Below are positions 7,721 to 15,305 of a DNA stretch of 64,000 bases, piece by piece. Every line of letters begins with the position of its first letter. The stretch's first letter is position 1. The translations under genes were made by a program, and so were the position numbers. The notes below the pieces were generated by a model. The model worked only from the letters and a program-made list of their open reading frames with translations, did not search any database and was not told the DNA's origin. This DNA is from Rhizobium sp. L43 (GTDB lineage Bacteria > Pseudomonadota > Alphaproteobacteria > Rhizobiales > Rhizobiaceae). The DNA lies in contig NZ_NWSQ01000002.1 in NCBI RefSeq assembly GCF_002531725.1, forward strand, positions 248,001 through 312,000, read 5' to 3'.

Positions 7721-8912
7721 ACTGCCCGTCACACTTAGCGTCGGCGGCCCGCTGAACACGCTGGAATGCAGGCCACTGCCGCCTTACTCCGCGCAGGCGG
7801 TGGAGTTTCTGACGGCGCTTTCGAAGGCGCTGCTGGCACTGCCGGCCGCACGCCAGTATCCTGACATCGCCGCCTTCGGCTATTGGTGCCGGTCCGCGAA
7901 CCTCGCCAAGTTGTCGCGCGACTTCGGCACGGAATATCCGCGCCTCGGCCGCGGCCTCGTGCTGCACATTGCGCCCGCCAACGTGCCGGTCAATTTCGCC
8001 TTTTCCTTCGCTTTCGGGCTGCTGGCCGGCAATGGCAACATCGTGCGCATTCCGGAACGGGACTTTCCGCAAGTCGAGGTCATCTGCGACGAGATCGCCA
8101 GGCTTTTCGCCCTGCCTGCACATAGCCGGCTGGCGGCGATGAACCGGCTCGTGAAATATCCGCGCGACGACGAGATCACCGGTGCGCTTTCGGTTCACTG
8201 CCAGGCGCGGATGCTGTGGGGCGGCGATGCGACCGTCGCGCATTTGCGCAAACTGCCCGCCCATCCCCGCAGCGTCGACATCGCCTTTGCCGACCGCTAT
8301 TCCTTTTGCCTGATGCAGGCCGAAGCGGTGCTTGGCGCCGATGAGCAAGCGATCGTGGAGCTCGCCAGAGGTTTCTTCAACGACGTGTTTCTTCTCGACC
8401 AGAATGCTTGCTCCTCTCCGCATCTGGTGATGTGGCAGGGCAATGAGGAACAGGCGAAGCGAGCACAGGACCGCTTCTGGCCGGAGATGGCAGCGCATCT
8501 CGAGCAGCGTTATGAGATCGCGCCGATCCATGCCGTCGACAAATTCGTCAATCTTTGCCGGACGGCGAATACGCTGCCGCAGGCAAGTGGCAGCACGCGG
8601 CACGACAATCTGATCTATCGCGTCAGCCTGAATGCGTTGCCCGCCGATATCGAACGGCACCGCGGCCAGTATGGTTTCTTCTACGAATACGCGACGGAGA
8701 ATCTTAGCTGTCTCGCCGAGATCGTCGGCGAACGGTATCAGACACTGACCTGCTTCGGCATCGACCGTGATTCGCTGGTGCAGTTCATCATCGACGAGGG
8801 ACTGACGGGTATCGACCGCGTCGTGCCGGTCGGCAAGGCGCTCGACATGGGCGCCATCTGGGACGGCTACAATCTCGTGCAGGAGCTTTCGCGGATCGTC
8901 AGTACAGCCTAG
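7704..8912 (+). CDS. LuxC-like acyl-protein/acyl-CoA reductase
   Basis: A 402-residue aldehyde dehydrogenase-fold reductase of the LuxC family, which reduces an enzyme-bound acyl thioester with NADPH to an aldehyde. The acyl-accepting cysteine is C236 in LDQNACSSPH. A nucleotide-binding region with HIAPANVPVNF is at residues 88-98. The ATG at 7704 lies within the end of the LuxE-like gene; an earlier in-frame start would only read the overlap. LuxE and LuxC together form a reductase complex in luminous bacteria, so the pair here should yield an aldehyde (or alcohol) from an activated acid. The substrate is unknown; the neighbouring carrier protein suggests it is carrier-bound. Confidence 0.88.
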   Translation: MKQIPELPVTLSVGGPLNTLECRPLPPYSAQAVEFLTALSKALLALPAARQYPDIAAFGYWCRSANLAKLSRDFGTEYPRLGRGLVLHIAPANVPVNFAFSFAFGLLAGNGNIVRIPERDFPQVEVICDEIARLFALPAHSRLAAMNRLVKYPRDDEITGALSVHCQARMLWGGDATVAHLRKLPAHPRSVDIAFADRYSFCLMQAEAVLGADEQAIVELARGFFNDVFLLDQNACSSPHLVMWQGNEEQAKRAQDRFWPEMAAHLEQRYEIAPIHAVDKFVNLCRTANTLPQASGSTRHDNLIYRVSLNALPADIERHRGQYGFFYEYATENLSCLAEIVGERYQTLTCFGIDRDSLVQFIIDEGLTGIDRVVPVGKALDMGAIWDGYNLVQELSRIVSTA

Positions 8913-9002
8913 CGCAAGGACGGCGCGGCATTGTCGGTGTTCATGTTCAGATGCAGATGCTGCGATTTGGACGTTTTGAGATACGAGTGAGGACATCAGA
9001 CA

Positions 9003-9251
9003 ATGAGCAACCGCGAGAAATACCAGACCGCTTTCACCGAGACCTTCATGCTTGACGCCAAGGACCTGACGAACCTGCGCTACCAGGAAGCCGCGGCCTG
9101 GGACAGCGTCGGCCACATGGCGCTGATGGCCGCGCTCGAAGAGGCGTTCGGTATCGAAATGGACATCGACGACATCATCGAATTCTCTAGTTTCGAAAGA
9201 GGGCAAGAGATTCTCGCCAAATACGATGTGAGCATCGAGCAGGCCGCATGA
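9003..9251 (+). CDS. Acyl carrier protein
   Basis: An 82-residue carrier protein. The phosphopantetheine serine is S35 in WDSVGHM, followed by the acidic helix ALEEAFGIEMDIDDI. It is more divergent than housekeeping AcpP (WDSV rather than DSLD), as expected for a pathway-specific carrier. A ribosome site GTGAGGACATCAGACA precedes the ATG. A gap of 90 bases separates it from the reductase and its end overlaps the hotdog gene by four bases (ATGA). It probably holds the acyl group made by the ligase and processed by the hotdog protein and the LuxC/E pair. Confidence 0.92.
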   Translation: MSNREKYQTAFTETFMLDAKDLTNLRYQEAAAWDSVGHMALMAALEEAFGIEMDIDDIIEFSSFERGQEILAKYDVSIEQAA

Positions 9252-9727
9252 GCGACGCAACGAACGCCATGGCTTTCGATATCAATGGCATCATCAGCCA
9301 TCAGAGAAATCGATATCCCGTTTTGCTGATCGATCGCGTCACCGCGGTCGATCCCGGCAAGAGCGCCTCCGCGGTGAAGTGCTTTACCTATAATGAATGG
9401 TTTTTCCCCGGCCATTTCGACGACGAGCCGAATGTGCCGGGTTTCATTCAGATCGAATCATTGACGCAGACCTTCATCATGACCTTCCTCTGCATAGAGG
9501 AATATAAGGGCATGAAGACCAATTTCGTCTCGCTCAACAATGTGAAGTTCAAGCGCAAGGTCGTTCCGGGCGACGTGCTGAAGATCGACGCCGTGCTCAA
9601 CTCGTTCAAGCGCGGCATCGCCATCGGCTCAGTCCAGAGCAGCGTCAACGGCGAAGCCGCCTGCAGCGGCGATTTCATCGTGGCCGTTCCCGCCATCCTG
9701 GACCGCTTCAAGCCGAAAACCTCTTGA
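9248..9727 (+). CDS. FabZ/FabA-like hotdog dehydratase
   Basis: A 159-residue single-hotdog protein of the (3R)-hydroxyacyl-ACP dehydratase type. The motif NRYPVLLIDRV (residues 21-31) is followed by GHF with H56, and Q-I-E with E70. The 14-residue spacing between the histidine and the acidic residue is that of FabZ. The acidic DDEPNVPG loop differs from the usual GNPVMPG. In FabZ these residues remove water from 3-hydroxyacyl-ACP. Overlap with the carrier gene makes that carrier the likely partner. It could instead be an acyl-ACP-binding hotdog of another activity (for example thioesterase), though the retained His/Glu pair favours dehydratase. Confidence 0.82.
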   Translation: MSDATNAMAFDINGIISHQRNRYPVLLIDRVTAVDPGKSASAVKCFTYNEWFFPGHFDDEPNVPGFIQIESLTQTFIMTFLCIEEYKGMKTNFVSLNNVKFKRKVVPGDVLKIDAVLNSFKRGIAIGSVQSSVNGEAACSGDFIVAVPAILDRFKPKTS

Positions 9728-9741
9728 GATAGACGAGAGCC

Positions 9742-11523
9742 ATGAGAGTTGCCGACTACATAATGCAGCGTCTCGCTGAGACCGGGATCGGACATGTCTT
9801 CCTGGTCACCGGACGCGGCGCGCTGTTCCTGACCGATGCTCTGGCAAAACATACCGAGCTGAAGGCGATATCCGTCCATCATGAACAGTCGGCTTCCTTC
9901 GCGGCCGCAGCCTATGCCCACCAGACCGGCGGGTTCGGCGCGTGCCTCGTCTCCACCGGCTGCGCCTCGACCAACACGATAACAGGCGTGCTGTCGGCCT
10001 GGCAGGACGGCATTCCCTGCATCTTCATCTCCGGCCAGAACACGCTGAAGGAAACCAGTCGCTATACCGGCATTCCACTGCGCACCTATGGCCAGCAGGA
10101 AGCCGATATCATCTCGATCGTGCAGCCGATCACCAAATATGCCAGGATGATCACGGCAGCCGAAGAGATCGTCGAAGCCATGGACATGGCGCTGACGCTC
10201 GCGAATTCCGGCCGCAAAGGTCCCGTCTGGATCGACGTGCCGCTCGATCTGCAGAGCGCCCAGATTGATCCCGAAACGATCGCGCGGCCGGAAGCGGCGC
10301 CGGTGCTGCCGACGGCAGGACAGGAAGATATTGCCAGCGTCATCGAAGCGCTGTCGGCGGCAAAACGTCCGGTCGTGCTGATCGGCAGCGGCCTGCGCTC
10401 CAGCGGCGCCGAGGCGGCCTTCCGGCAGTTCGTCGAGCGCTGGAACATTCCGGTGACCTTCGCCGCCTCCGCTCCCGACGTCTATGGCAGCGCCAATCCC
10501 TTGTCGATCGGTTCGGTCGGTTCAATGGGATGTTCGCGCGCCGGCAATTTCGCGCTGCAGAATGCCGATCTGTTGCTGGTTCTCGGCTGCCGCCTGACAT
10601 CGCTGACGACAGGGCCGGATTTCTGCAAATTCGCCCGGGCGGCGAAAACCATTATCGTCGATATCGACAAGGTCGAGCACAGCAAGGAAATGGTCAGGAT
10701 CGACCAGTTCATCCATGCCGAACTCGCCGACTTCCTCGAACGGATCAATGCGGCCGACAGCAAGCCGGCAGCGGCCGAGTGGATGGCCAAGTGCCAGCAC
10801 TGGAAGGTGATCTTCTCCGGTGTCGAGCCTGCCTTCCGCCATGCGGAGAAGGTCGATCTCTACGAATTGGCCGAGTGCCTGACCGAGCTGATGCCGCCGT
10901 CGTCGACGCTGGTGACCGATTCGGGATTGAATGAGGTCATCCTACCGACAAACATCAGGTTCTCCGACGGCATGACCGCGGTGCATCCAGCCATGCAAGG
11001 CGCAATGGGCTTTGCCCTGCCTGCATCGATCGGCGCCTATCATGCCAAACCGCAGCCGGTTATCGCCGTCATCGGCGACGGCTCGATCATGATGAACCTG
11101 CAGGAGCTGGAGACGATCCGCTACCACAACCTGCCGATCAAGATCATCGTCATCAACAACAACGTCTATTCCATCATCCGCAGGCGACAGCAGGAGCTGT
11201 TCAGAAAGCGCGTCATCGGCACCGACCCCGCCAATGGCGTCAGTGCGCCCGATTTCTCGAAGGTCGCAGACTGCTTCGGTCTGGATTATATCAGGATCGA
11301 GAGCCCGGACCAGTTGCGCAGCGGCGTCGCCGATCTCTTAAGCCGCGAGCGGCCGGTGCTGTGCGAAATCATGGGCCGCGAGGATCAGGAATATATCGAG
11401 CTGGGGCAGACACGCAGCGAGATCGACCGGCGTTTCGTGCGCCGTCCGCTGGAGGATCAGGCCCCGTTCCTCGACCGCGATCTTTTCCGTTCGGAAATGA
11501 TCATCGAGCCCATCGACCAATAG
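9742..11523 (+). CDS. Thiamine-diphosphate enzyme, acetolactate synthase-like
   Basis: A 593-residue ThDP-dependent enzyme with the three-domain layout of acetolactate synthase. The cofactor-activating glutamate is E48 in HHEQSASFAAA, the central domain spans roughly residues 190-330, and the ThDP/Mg motif starts with G-D-G at 445-447 and ends with the I-N-N-N near residue 470. Housekeeping acetolactate synthase is normally paired with an IlvH regulatory subunit, which is absent. The setting in a CDP-6-deoxyhexose cluster recalls YerE, a ThDP enzyme that attaches a two-carbon unit to a CDP-keto-sugar in yersiniose synthesis. Which acyl donor and acceptor it uses cannot be read from sequence. 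Confidence 0.87.
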   Translation: MRVADYIMQRLAETGIGHVFLVTGRGALFLTDALAKHTELKAISVHHEQSASFAAAAYAHQTGGFGACLVSTGCASTNTITGVLSAWQDGIPCIFISGQNTLKETSRYTGIPLRTYGQQEADIISIVQPITKYARMITAAEEIVEAMDMALTLANSGRKGPVWIDVPLDLQSAQIDPETIARPEAAPVLPTAGQEDIASVIEALSAAKRPVVLIGSGLRSSGAEAAFRQFVERWNIPVTFAASAPDVYGSANPLSIGSVGSMGCSRAGNFALQNADLLLVLGCRLTSLTTGPDFCKFARAAKTIIVDIDKVEHSKEMVRIDQFIHAELADFLERINAADSKPAAAEWMAKCQHWKVIFSGVEPAFRHAEKVDLYELAECLTELMPPSSTLVTDSGLNEVILPTNIRFSDGMTAVHPAMQGAMGFALPASIGAYHAKPQPVIAVIGDGSIMMNLQELETIRYHNLPIKIIVINNNVYSIIRRRQQELFRKRVIGTDPANGVSAPDFSKVADCFGLDYIRIESPDQLRSGVADLLSRERPVLCEIMGREDQEYIELGQTRSEIDRRFVRRPLEDQAPFLDRDLFRSEMIIEPIDQ

Positions 11524-11534
11524 GCAAGCACATC

Positions 11535-12566
11535 ATGGCAACTGTTACACTCCGCAACGGCCGGCTGATCGGTGACTACCTCGCGCCTTATATCATCGCC
11601 GAGCTGAACACGAGCCACTTCGGCGACGTCACCACGGCAAGATCGATGATCGACCAGGCGAAAGAGGCCGGCTGCGATTGCGTGAAATTTCAGTCGTGGA
11701 GCACCGAGTCCCTTTATTCCGCCGGGTATTATCGGGAGAACGCGATCGCCAAGCGGATCGTCGACAAGTTCTCGCTTGCCGATACGAAGCTCGAAGAGCT
11801 TGCGGCCTATTGCCGGAAAGTCGGCATCGATTTCGCCTCGACGCCCTATTCCCGCAACGAGGCCGAGTTCCTGGTCAAGGTCTGCAAAGTTCCCTTCATC
11901 AAGATCGCCTCGATGGAGCTGAACAACCTGCCGTATCTTCGCTATCTTGGCGATCTCGGCGCGCCGCTCGTGCTCTCGACCGGCATGGGCACGCTGGAGG
12001 AGATCATCAGCGCCGTCGACGCCATCGAGCAGACCGGCAACCGGCAGATCATCATCCTGCATTGCACCTCCGTCTATCCGGCGCCGCCTGCAACCATCCG
12101 CCTTCAGAACATCGCCGGCCTGCGCAGCGAATTCCCGGCCTATCCGATCGGCTATTCCGACCACAGTATCGGCATCGAGATCCCCGCCGCATCGATCGCG
12201 CTCGGCGCCTGCGTCATCGAAAAGCACTTCACCCTCGACAGCTCGCGCATCGGCATGGACAATCAGATGGCGACCGAACCCGATGAGATGAAGGCGATGA
12301 TTGCGGCCTGCCACAAGGTGCATGCGGCGCTTGGCGGCACGGGACGGATCCTCGACCCCTCCGAGCGGGACCAGATCCCAAAGATGCGCCGCAGCGTCAT
12401 CTCGGCCCGCACCTTGAAGGCGGGCAGCAGCATCGAAGCGGACGATCTAGACGCGAAGCGGCCGGGAACGGGCATTGCGCCGACCGAGATCGATACCGTC
12501 ATCGGCAAGCGGCTGAAAGTCGACATCGACGCCGACGAGATAATCCTGCCGGAACACTTCGAGTGA
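11535..12566 (+). CDS. NeuB/PseI-family sialic-acid-type synthase
   Basis: A 343-residue enzyme with an N-terminal NeuB TIM barrel and a C-terminal SAF (antifreeze-like) domain from about residue 280. Family features are IIAELNTSHFGD near residues 20-31, FQSW, FASTPYS, LSTGMGTLEEI, and the GYSDHSIGIEIPAASIALGA segment. NeuB-type enzymes condense phosphoenolpyruvate with an aldose or related aldehyde to give a 2-keto-3-deoxy sugar acid. No NeuA (CMP transferase) or NeuC partner is present in the window. ATG 11535 was chosen because the extended frame upstream only mirrors the ThDP gene. It overlaps the next gene by four bases. Confidence 0.9.
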   Translation: MATVTLRNGRLIGDYLAPYIIAELNTSHFGDVTTARSMIDQAKEAGCDCVKFQSWSTESLYSAGYYRENAIAKRIVDKFSLADTKLEELAAYCRKVGIDFASTPYSRNEAEFLVKVCKVPFIKIASMELNNLPYLRYLGDLGAPLVLSTGMGTLEEIISAVDAIEQTGNRQIIILHCTSVYPAPPATIRLQNIAGLRSEFPAYPIGYSDHSIGIEIPAASIALGACVIEKHFTLDSSRIGMDNQMATEPDEMKAMIAACHKVHAALGGTGRILDPSERDQIPKMRRSVISARTLKAGSSIEADDLDAKRPGTGIAPTEIDTVIGKRLKVDIDADEIILPEHFE

Positions 12567-13222
12567 CGGGGAACGCCGAGCCGATGAACCCGATACAGCA
12601 ATATATCCACGACATCGTCCACGATAAGGCTTCGGCGATCATCGATCTCGTCGATGAGAACGGCGCGCCGATCGGAAAACTGGTTCCGTTGACCGTCAGG
12701 CATCTCGACGACGACGTCATCCTCGGCAAGCTGACCGATTGGCGCAACGCCAATATGAGTTTTTTCCTGACGCATTTTACCGCGACGATCGAGCGGACGC
12801 GAAGCTGGCTTGCCAATGTCGTCTTCAAGAACCCGACGCAGTTGATGTTCCTGATCTATGCGTCCGACCAGTTGATCGGCCATTTCGGCTTCAAGGACCT
12901 GACGGATGATGACGTGCTACTCGACAATGCCATGCGCGGCGAGCGCGGCGGACATCCGAAACTGCTTCAGGTCGCCGGCCGGGCGCTGATCGACTGGCTG
13001 TTCGAAAAGACCGATGTCGAGACGATCTACGGCTATGTGCTGACGACGAATGCCTCGGCGATCATGCTCAACCGGGCAATGGGCTTCGGCCTCTGGGAAA
13101 AATACCCCCTCAACAAATCGGTCAAGAACGGCGAAGCGCGTTGGGACATGGGGAAAAAGGGCGAAGGCAGCAATGATAATTCATACTGCTATCGCGTAGA
13201 GGTCGTGAGAAGCGGCGCCTGA
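12563..13222 (+). CDS. GNAT-family N-acetyltransferase
   Basis: A 219-residue acetyltransferase-like protein. Residues 40-200 fit the Acetyltransf_3 type of GNAT: LRP-like strand with VPLTVRHLDDDVI, a central FLIYASDQLIGHFGFKD strand pair, an acyl-CoA loop region around residues 128-145, and the late motif NASAIMLNRAMGF typical of this family. It follows NeuB with ATGA overlap, as PseH-like acetyltransferases often do in nonulosonate clusters, so an amino- or acyl-sugar acceptor is likely. The first ATG (12563) gives coupling to neuB; ATG 12584 is an alternative. Confidence 0.82.
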   Translation: MTGNAEPMNPIQQYIHDIVHDKASAIIDLVDENGAPIGKLVPLTVRHLDDDVILGKLTDWRNANMSFFLTHFTATIERTRSWLANVVFKNPTQLMFLIYASDQLIGHFGFKDLTDDDVLLDNAMRGERGGHPKLLQVAGRALIDWLFEKTDVETIYGYVLTTNASAIMLNRAMGFGLWEKYPLNKSVKNGEARWDMGKKGEGSNDNSYCYRVEVVRSGA

Positions 13223-13255
13223 TACGGTGGGCGAAGGGACATGCCTCAATTTCCT

Positions 13256-13275
13256 CTTCTCCCCTCGGGGAGAAG
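13256..13275. repeat. Short hairpin element in the glycan cluster
   Basis: CTTCTCCCC (13256-13264) and GGGGAGAAG (13267-13275) form a perfect 9-bp inverted repeat in the 254-base gap between the GNAT gene and rfbF. It looks like a common rhizobial intergenic motif rather than a terminator, since no T run follows. A second hairpin, AGAGCC (13414-13419) / GGCTCT (13425-13430), lies nearer rfbF. The gap probably separates two transcription units. Confidence 0.55.
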
Positions 13276-13476
13276 GGATTTGGGGCAGCCATCGGCGCGC
13301 ACCAGACCGCACTCTTGCAAAAATCCGCACACCGCTTCCGGCGCTGCAAGCCTCGCACAAGAACGAAATCGGATACCGGGACAAGGATGAACATACGGCC
13401 GTTCCGCCTGTCGAGAGCCCGGACGGCTCTGAGGGTGGTCGGGAAACTTGACTAGACACTCTGGAGTTCGCTTGGG

Positions 13477-14250
13477 ATGAAAGTCGTAATTCTCGCCGGT
13501 GGCCTTGGCTCGCGCCTTGCCGAGGAAACCAGTATCCGCCCCAAGCCTCTGGTCGAAATCGGCGGCATGCCGATCCTCTGGCACATCATGAACATCTATG
13601 CCCATCACGGGCTCGATGATTTCATCATCTGCGCCGGCTACAAGGGCTATATGATCAAGGAATATTTCGTAAACCTTGTTCTCCACCATAGCGACATCAC
13701 CGTCGACCTCGGCGCCAACAGCATCAACTATCACGGCGGCAAACGACCGAACTGGCGCGTGACCGTGGTCGATACCGGCATTCATTCGATGACCGGCGGC
13801 CGCATCGGCCGCGTTCGCGACCATCTGACACCCGGCGAACCCTTCTGCATGACCTATGGCGACGGCGTCGGCGATATCGACATTGCCGCCGAAGTCGCCT
13901 TCCATCGCAGCCATGGCCTGAAGGCGACGATGTGCGCGGTCACTCCGCCCGGCCGTTACGGCGCCACGAATATCGAGGGACAATACATCACCTCGTTCAT
14001 CGAAAAGCCGAGGGGCGACGGCCAGCGCATCAATGGCGGCTTCTTCGTGCTCGACCCGTCGGTGGTCGATCTCATCCCGGGCGACGACACGATCTGGGAA
14101 GGTGGGCCGCTGGAGTGGCTCGCCGCCAACAACCAGCTCGCCGCCTTCAAGCATGACGGCTTCTGGCAGCCGATGGATACGCTTCGCGAGCGCAACCACC
14201 TGGAAGAACTCTGGAATTCCGGAAAGGCGCCGTGGAAACTATGGGCCTGA
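13477..14250 (+). CDS. rfbF: Glucose-1-phosphate cytidylyltransferase
   Basis: A 257-residue nucleotidyltransferase making CDP-glucose from CTP and glucose 1-phosphate. The signature ILAGGLGSRLAEET is at residues 5-18, followed by RPKPLVEIGG. MTYGDGVGDID provides the metal-binding aspartates near residue 130, and FIEKPRGDG and NGGFFVLDP complete the family pattern. The length is that of RfbF/DdhA. It starts a new co-directional group after a 254-base gap, and its end overlaps rfbG by ten bases, matching the standard rfbF-rfbG pair for CDP-4-keto-6-deoxyglucose. Confidence 0.95.
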   Translation: MKVVILAGGLGSRLAEETSIRPKPLVEIGGMPILWHIMNIYAHHGLDDFIICAGYKGYMIKEYFVNLVLHHSDITVDLGANSINYHGGKRPNWRVTVVDTGIHSMTGGRIGRVRDHLTPGEPFCMTYGDGVGDIDIAAEVAFHRSHGLKATMCAVTPPGRYGATNIEGQYITSFIEKPRGDGQRINGGFFVLDPSVVDLIPGDDTIWEGGPLEWLAANNQLAAFKHDGFWQPMDTLRERNHLEELWNSGKAPWKLWA

Positions 14251-15305
14251 CGGACTTCTGGAACGGGCGGCGGGTTTTCCTGACCGGACATACCGGCTTC
14301 AAGGGATCGTGGCTTTCCCTGTGGCTGGAGCGGCTCGGCGCTGAGGTTTCCGCGGTGTCGCTGGTGCCCGAGACCGAACCATCGCTCTACCGCAAGCTCG
14401 CTCCCTGGGACGATCGCGGCCATCACATCGTCGATATCCGCGACGCCGAGGCGCTTCTCAATCTCTCCAGGCGTTTCGAGCCGGAGATCGTCATCCATAT
14501 GGCGGCGCAGGCGCTGGTGCGGCGCTCCTACGAGAACCCGGCCGAGACCTTTTCGACCAACGTCATGGGAACGGCAAATGTTCTCGACGCAGTCAGACAG
14601 ACGCCCTCGGTCAAGACCGTGCTGGTCATCACCTCGGACAAGGTCTACGCCAACAACGGCAGCGGCATACCCTTCGTCGAGACCGATACGCTCGGCGGCA
14701 AAGATCCCTACAGCAATTCCAAGGCCTGCACCGAACTCGTGTGCCAGAGTTACCGTGACAGCTTCTTCAAACGCCGCGATCTCAAGCTCGCCACGGTCCG
14801 CGCCGGCAATGTCATCGGCGGCGGCGACTGGTCGAAGGACCGGCTGATCCCGGATTTCATCCGCGCCTTCGAAGGCGGAGAGCCGATCATGCTGCGCTAT
14901 CCCGCGGCGATCCGCCCCTGGCAGCATGTGCTGGAGCCGCTTGGCGGTTATCTCAGCTTCGCAGAAGTGCTGACGCAGCAACGCGGCAGGGATCTGCCGG
15001 ATGCGCTGAATTTCGGTCCGCATCCCGAAAGCTTCGCCACCGTTTCCGAACTCGCCGAGGCGCTCGGACGGGCGCATCGCGTCGAAGACGTGTGGCGGCT
15101 TGCGCCGGGCGAACATCTACCCGAAGCGCCGGCGCTGACGCTGAGCTCAGCCTTGGCGCTAGACACCATCGGCTGGCGCCCGCGCCTCAGCCTGCAACAG
15201 ACCATCGACTGGACTGCCGCCTGGTACAAGGCCAACCGTGAGGGCGAAGACATGCGCGCCTTCTCGCTCGGCCAGATCGCGGCATATGAGGAAGCAGTAT
15301 CATGA
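14241..15305 (+). CDS. rfbG: CDP-glucose 4,6-dehydratase
   Basis: A 354-residue extended short-chain dehydrogenase that converts CDP-glucose to CDP-4-keto-6-deoxyglucose using bound NAD. The Rossmann motif GHTGFKGSW lies at residues 16-24, the VITSDKVY strand carries the catalytic threonine/serine-aspartate-lysine region, and the Tyr/Lys pair is in YSNSK at residue 157. RPWQHVLEPLGGYL is typical of RfbG. ATG 14241 gives the usual RfbG N-terminus (DFWNGRRVFLTGHTG); GTG 14232 in frame is an alternative. It overlaps the methyltransferase gene by four bases. Confidence 0.95.
   Translation: MGLTDFWNGRRVFLTGHTGFKGSWLSLWLERLGAEVSAVSLVPETEPSLYRKLAPWDDRGHHIVDIRDAEALLNLSRRFEPEIVIHMAAQALVRRSYENPAETFSTNVMGTANVLDAVRQTPSVKTVLVITSDKVYANNGSGIPFVETDTLGGKDPYSNSKACTELVCQSYRDSFFKRRDLKLATVRAGNVIGGGDWSKDRLIPDFIRAFEGGEPIMLRYPAAIRPWQHVLEPLGGYLSFAEVLTQQRGRDLPDALNFGPHPESFATVSELAEALGRAHRVEDVWRLAPGEHLPEAPALTLSSALALDTIGWRPRLSLQQTIDWTAAWYKANREGEDMRAFSLGQIAAYEEAVS

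Noticed and set aside
6632..8912. Bioluminescence operon
   Set aside because: Only LuxE- and LuxC-like genes are present; no luxA, luxB or luxD, and the setting is a glycan cluster.
7683..9260. Minus-strand open frame of 525 codons opposite the LuxC-like gene
   Set aside because: Mirror of the third-position GC bias of the real gene; the plus-strand protein has clear family motifs and catalytic residues.
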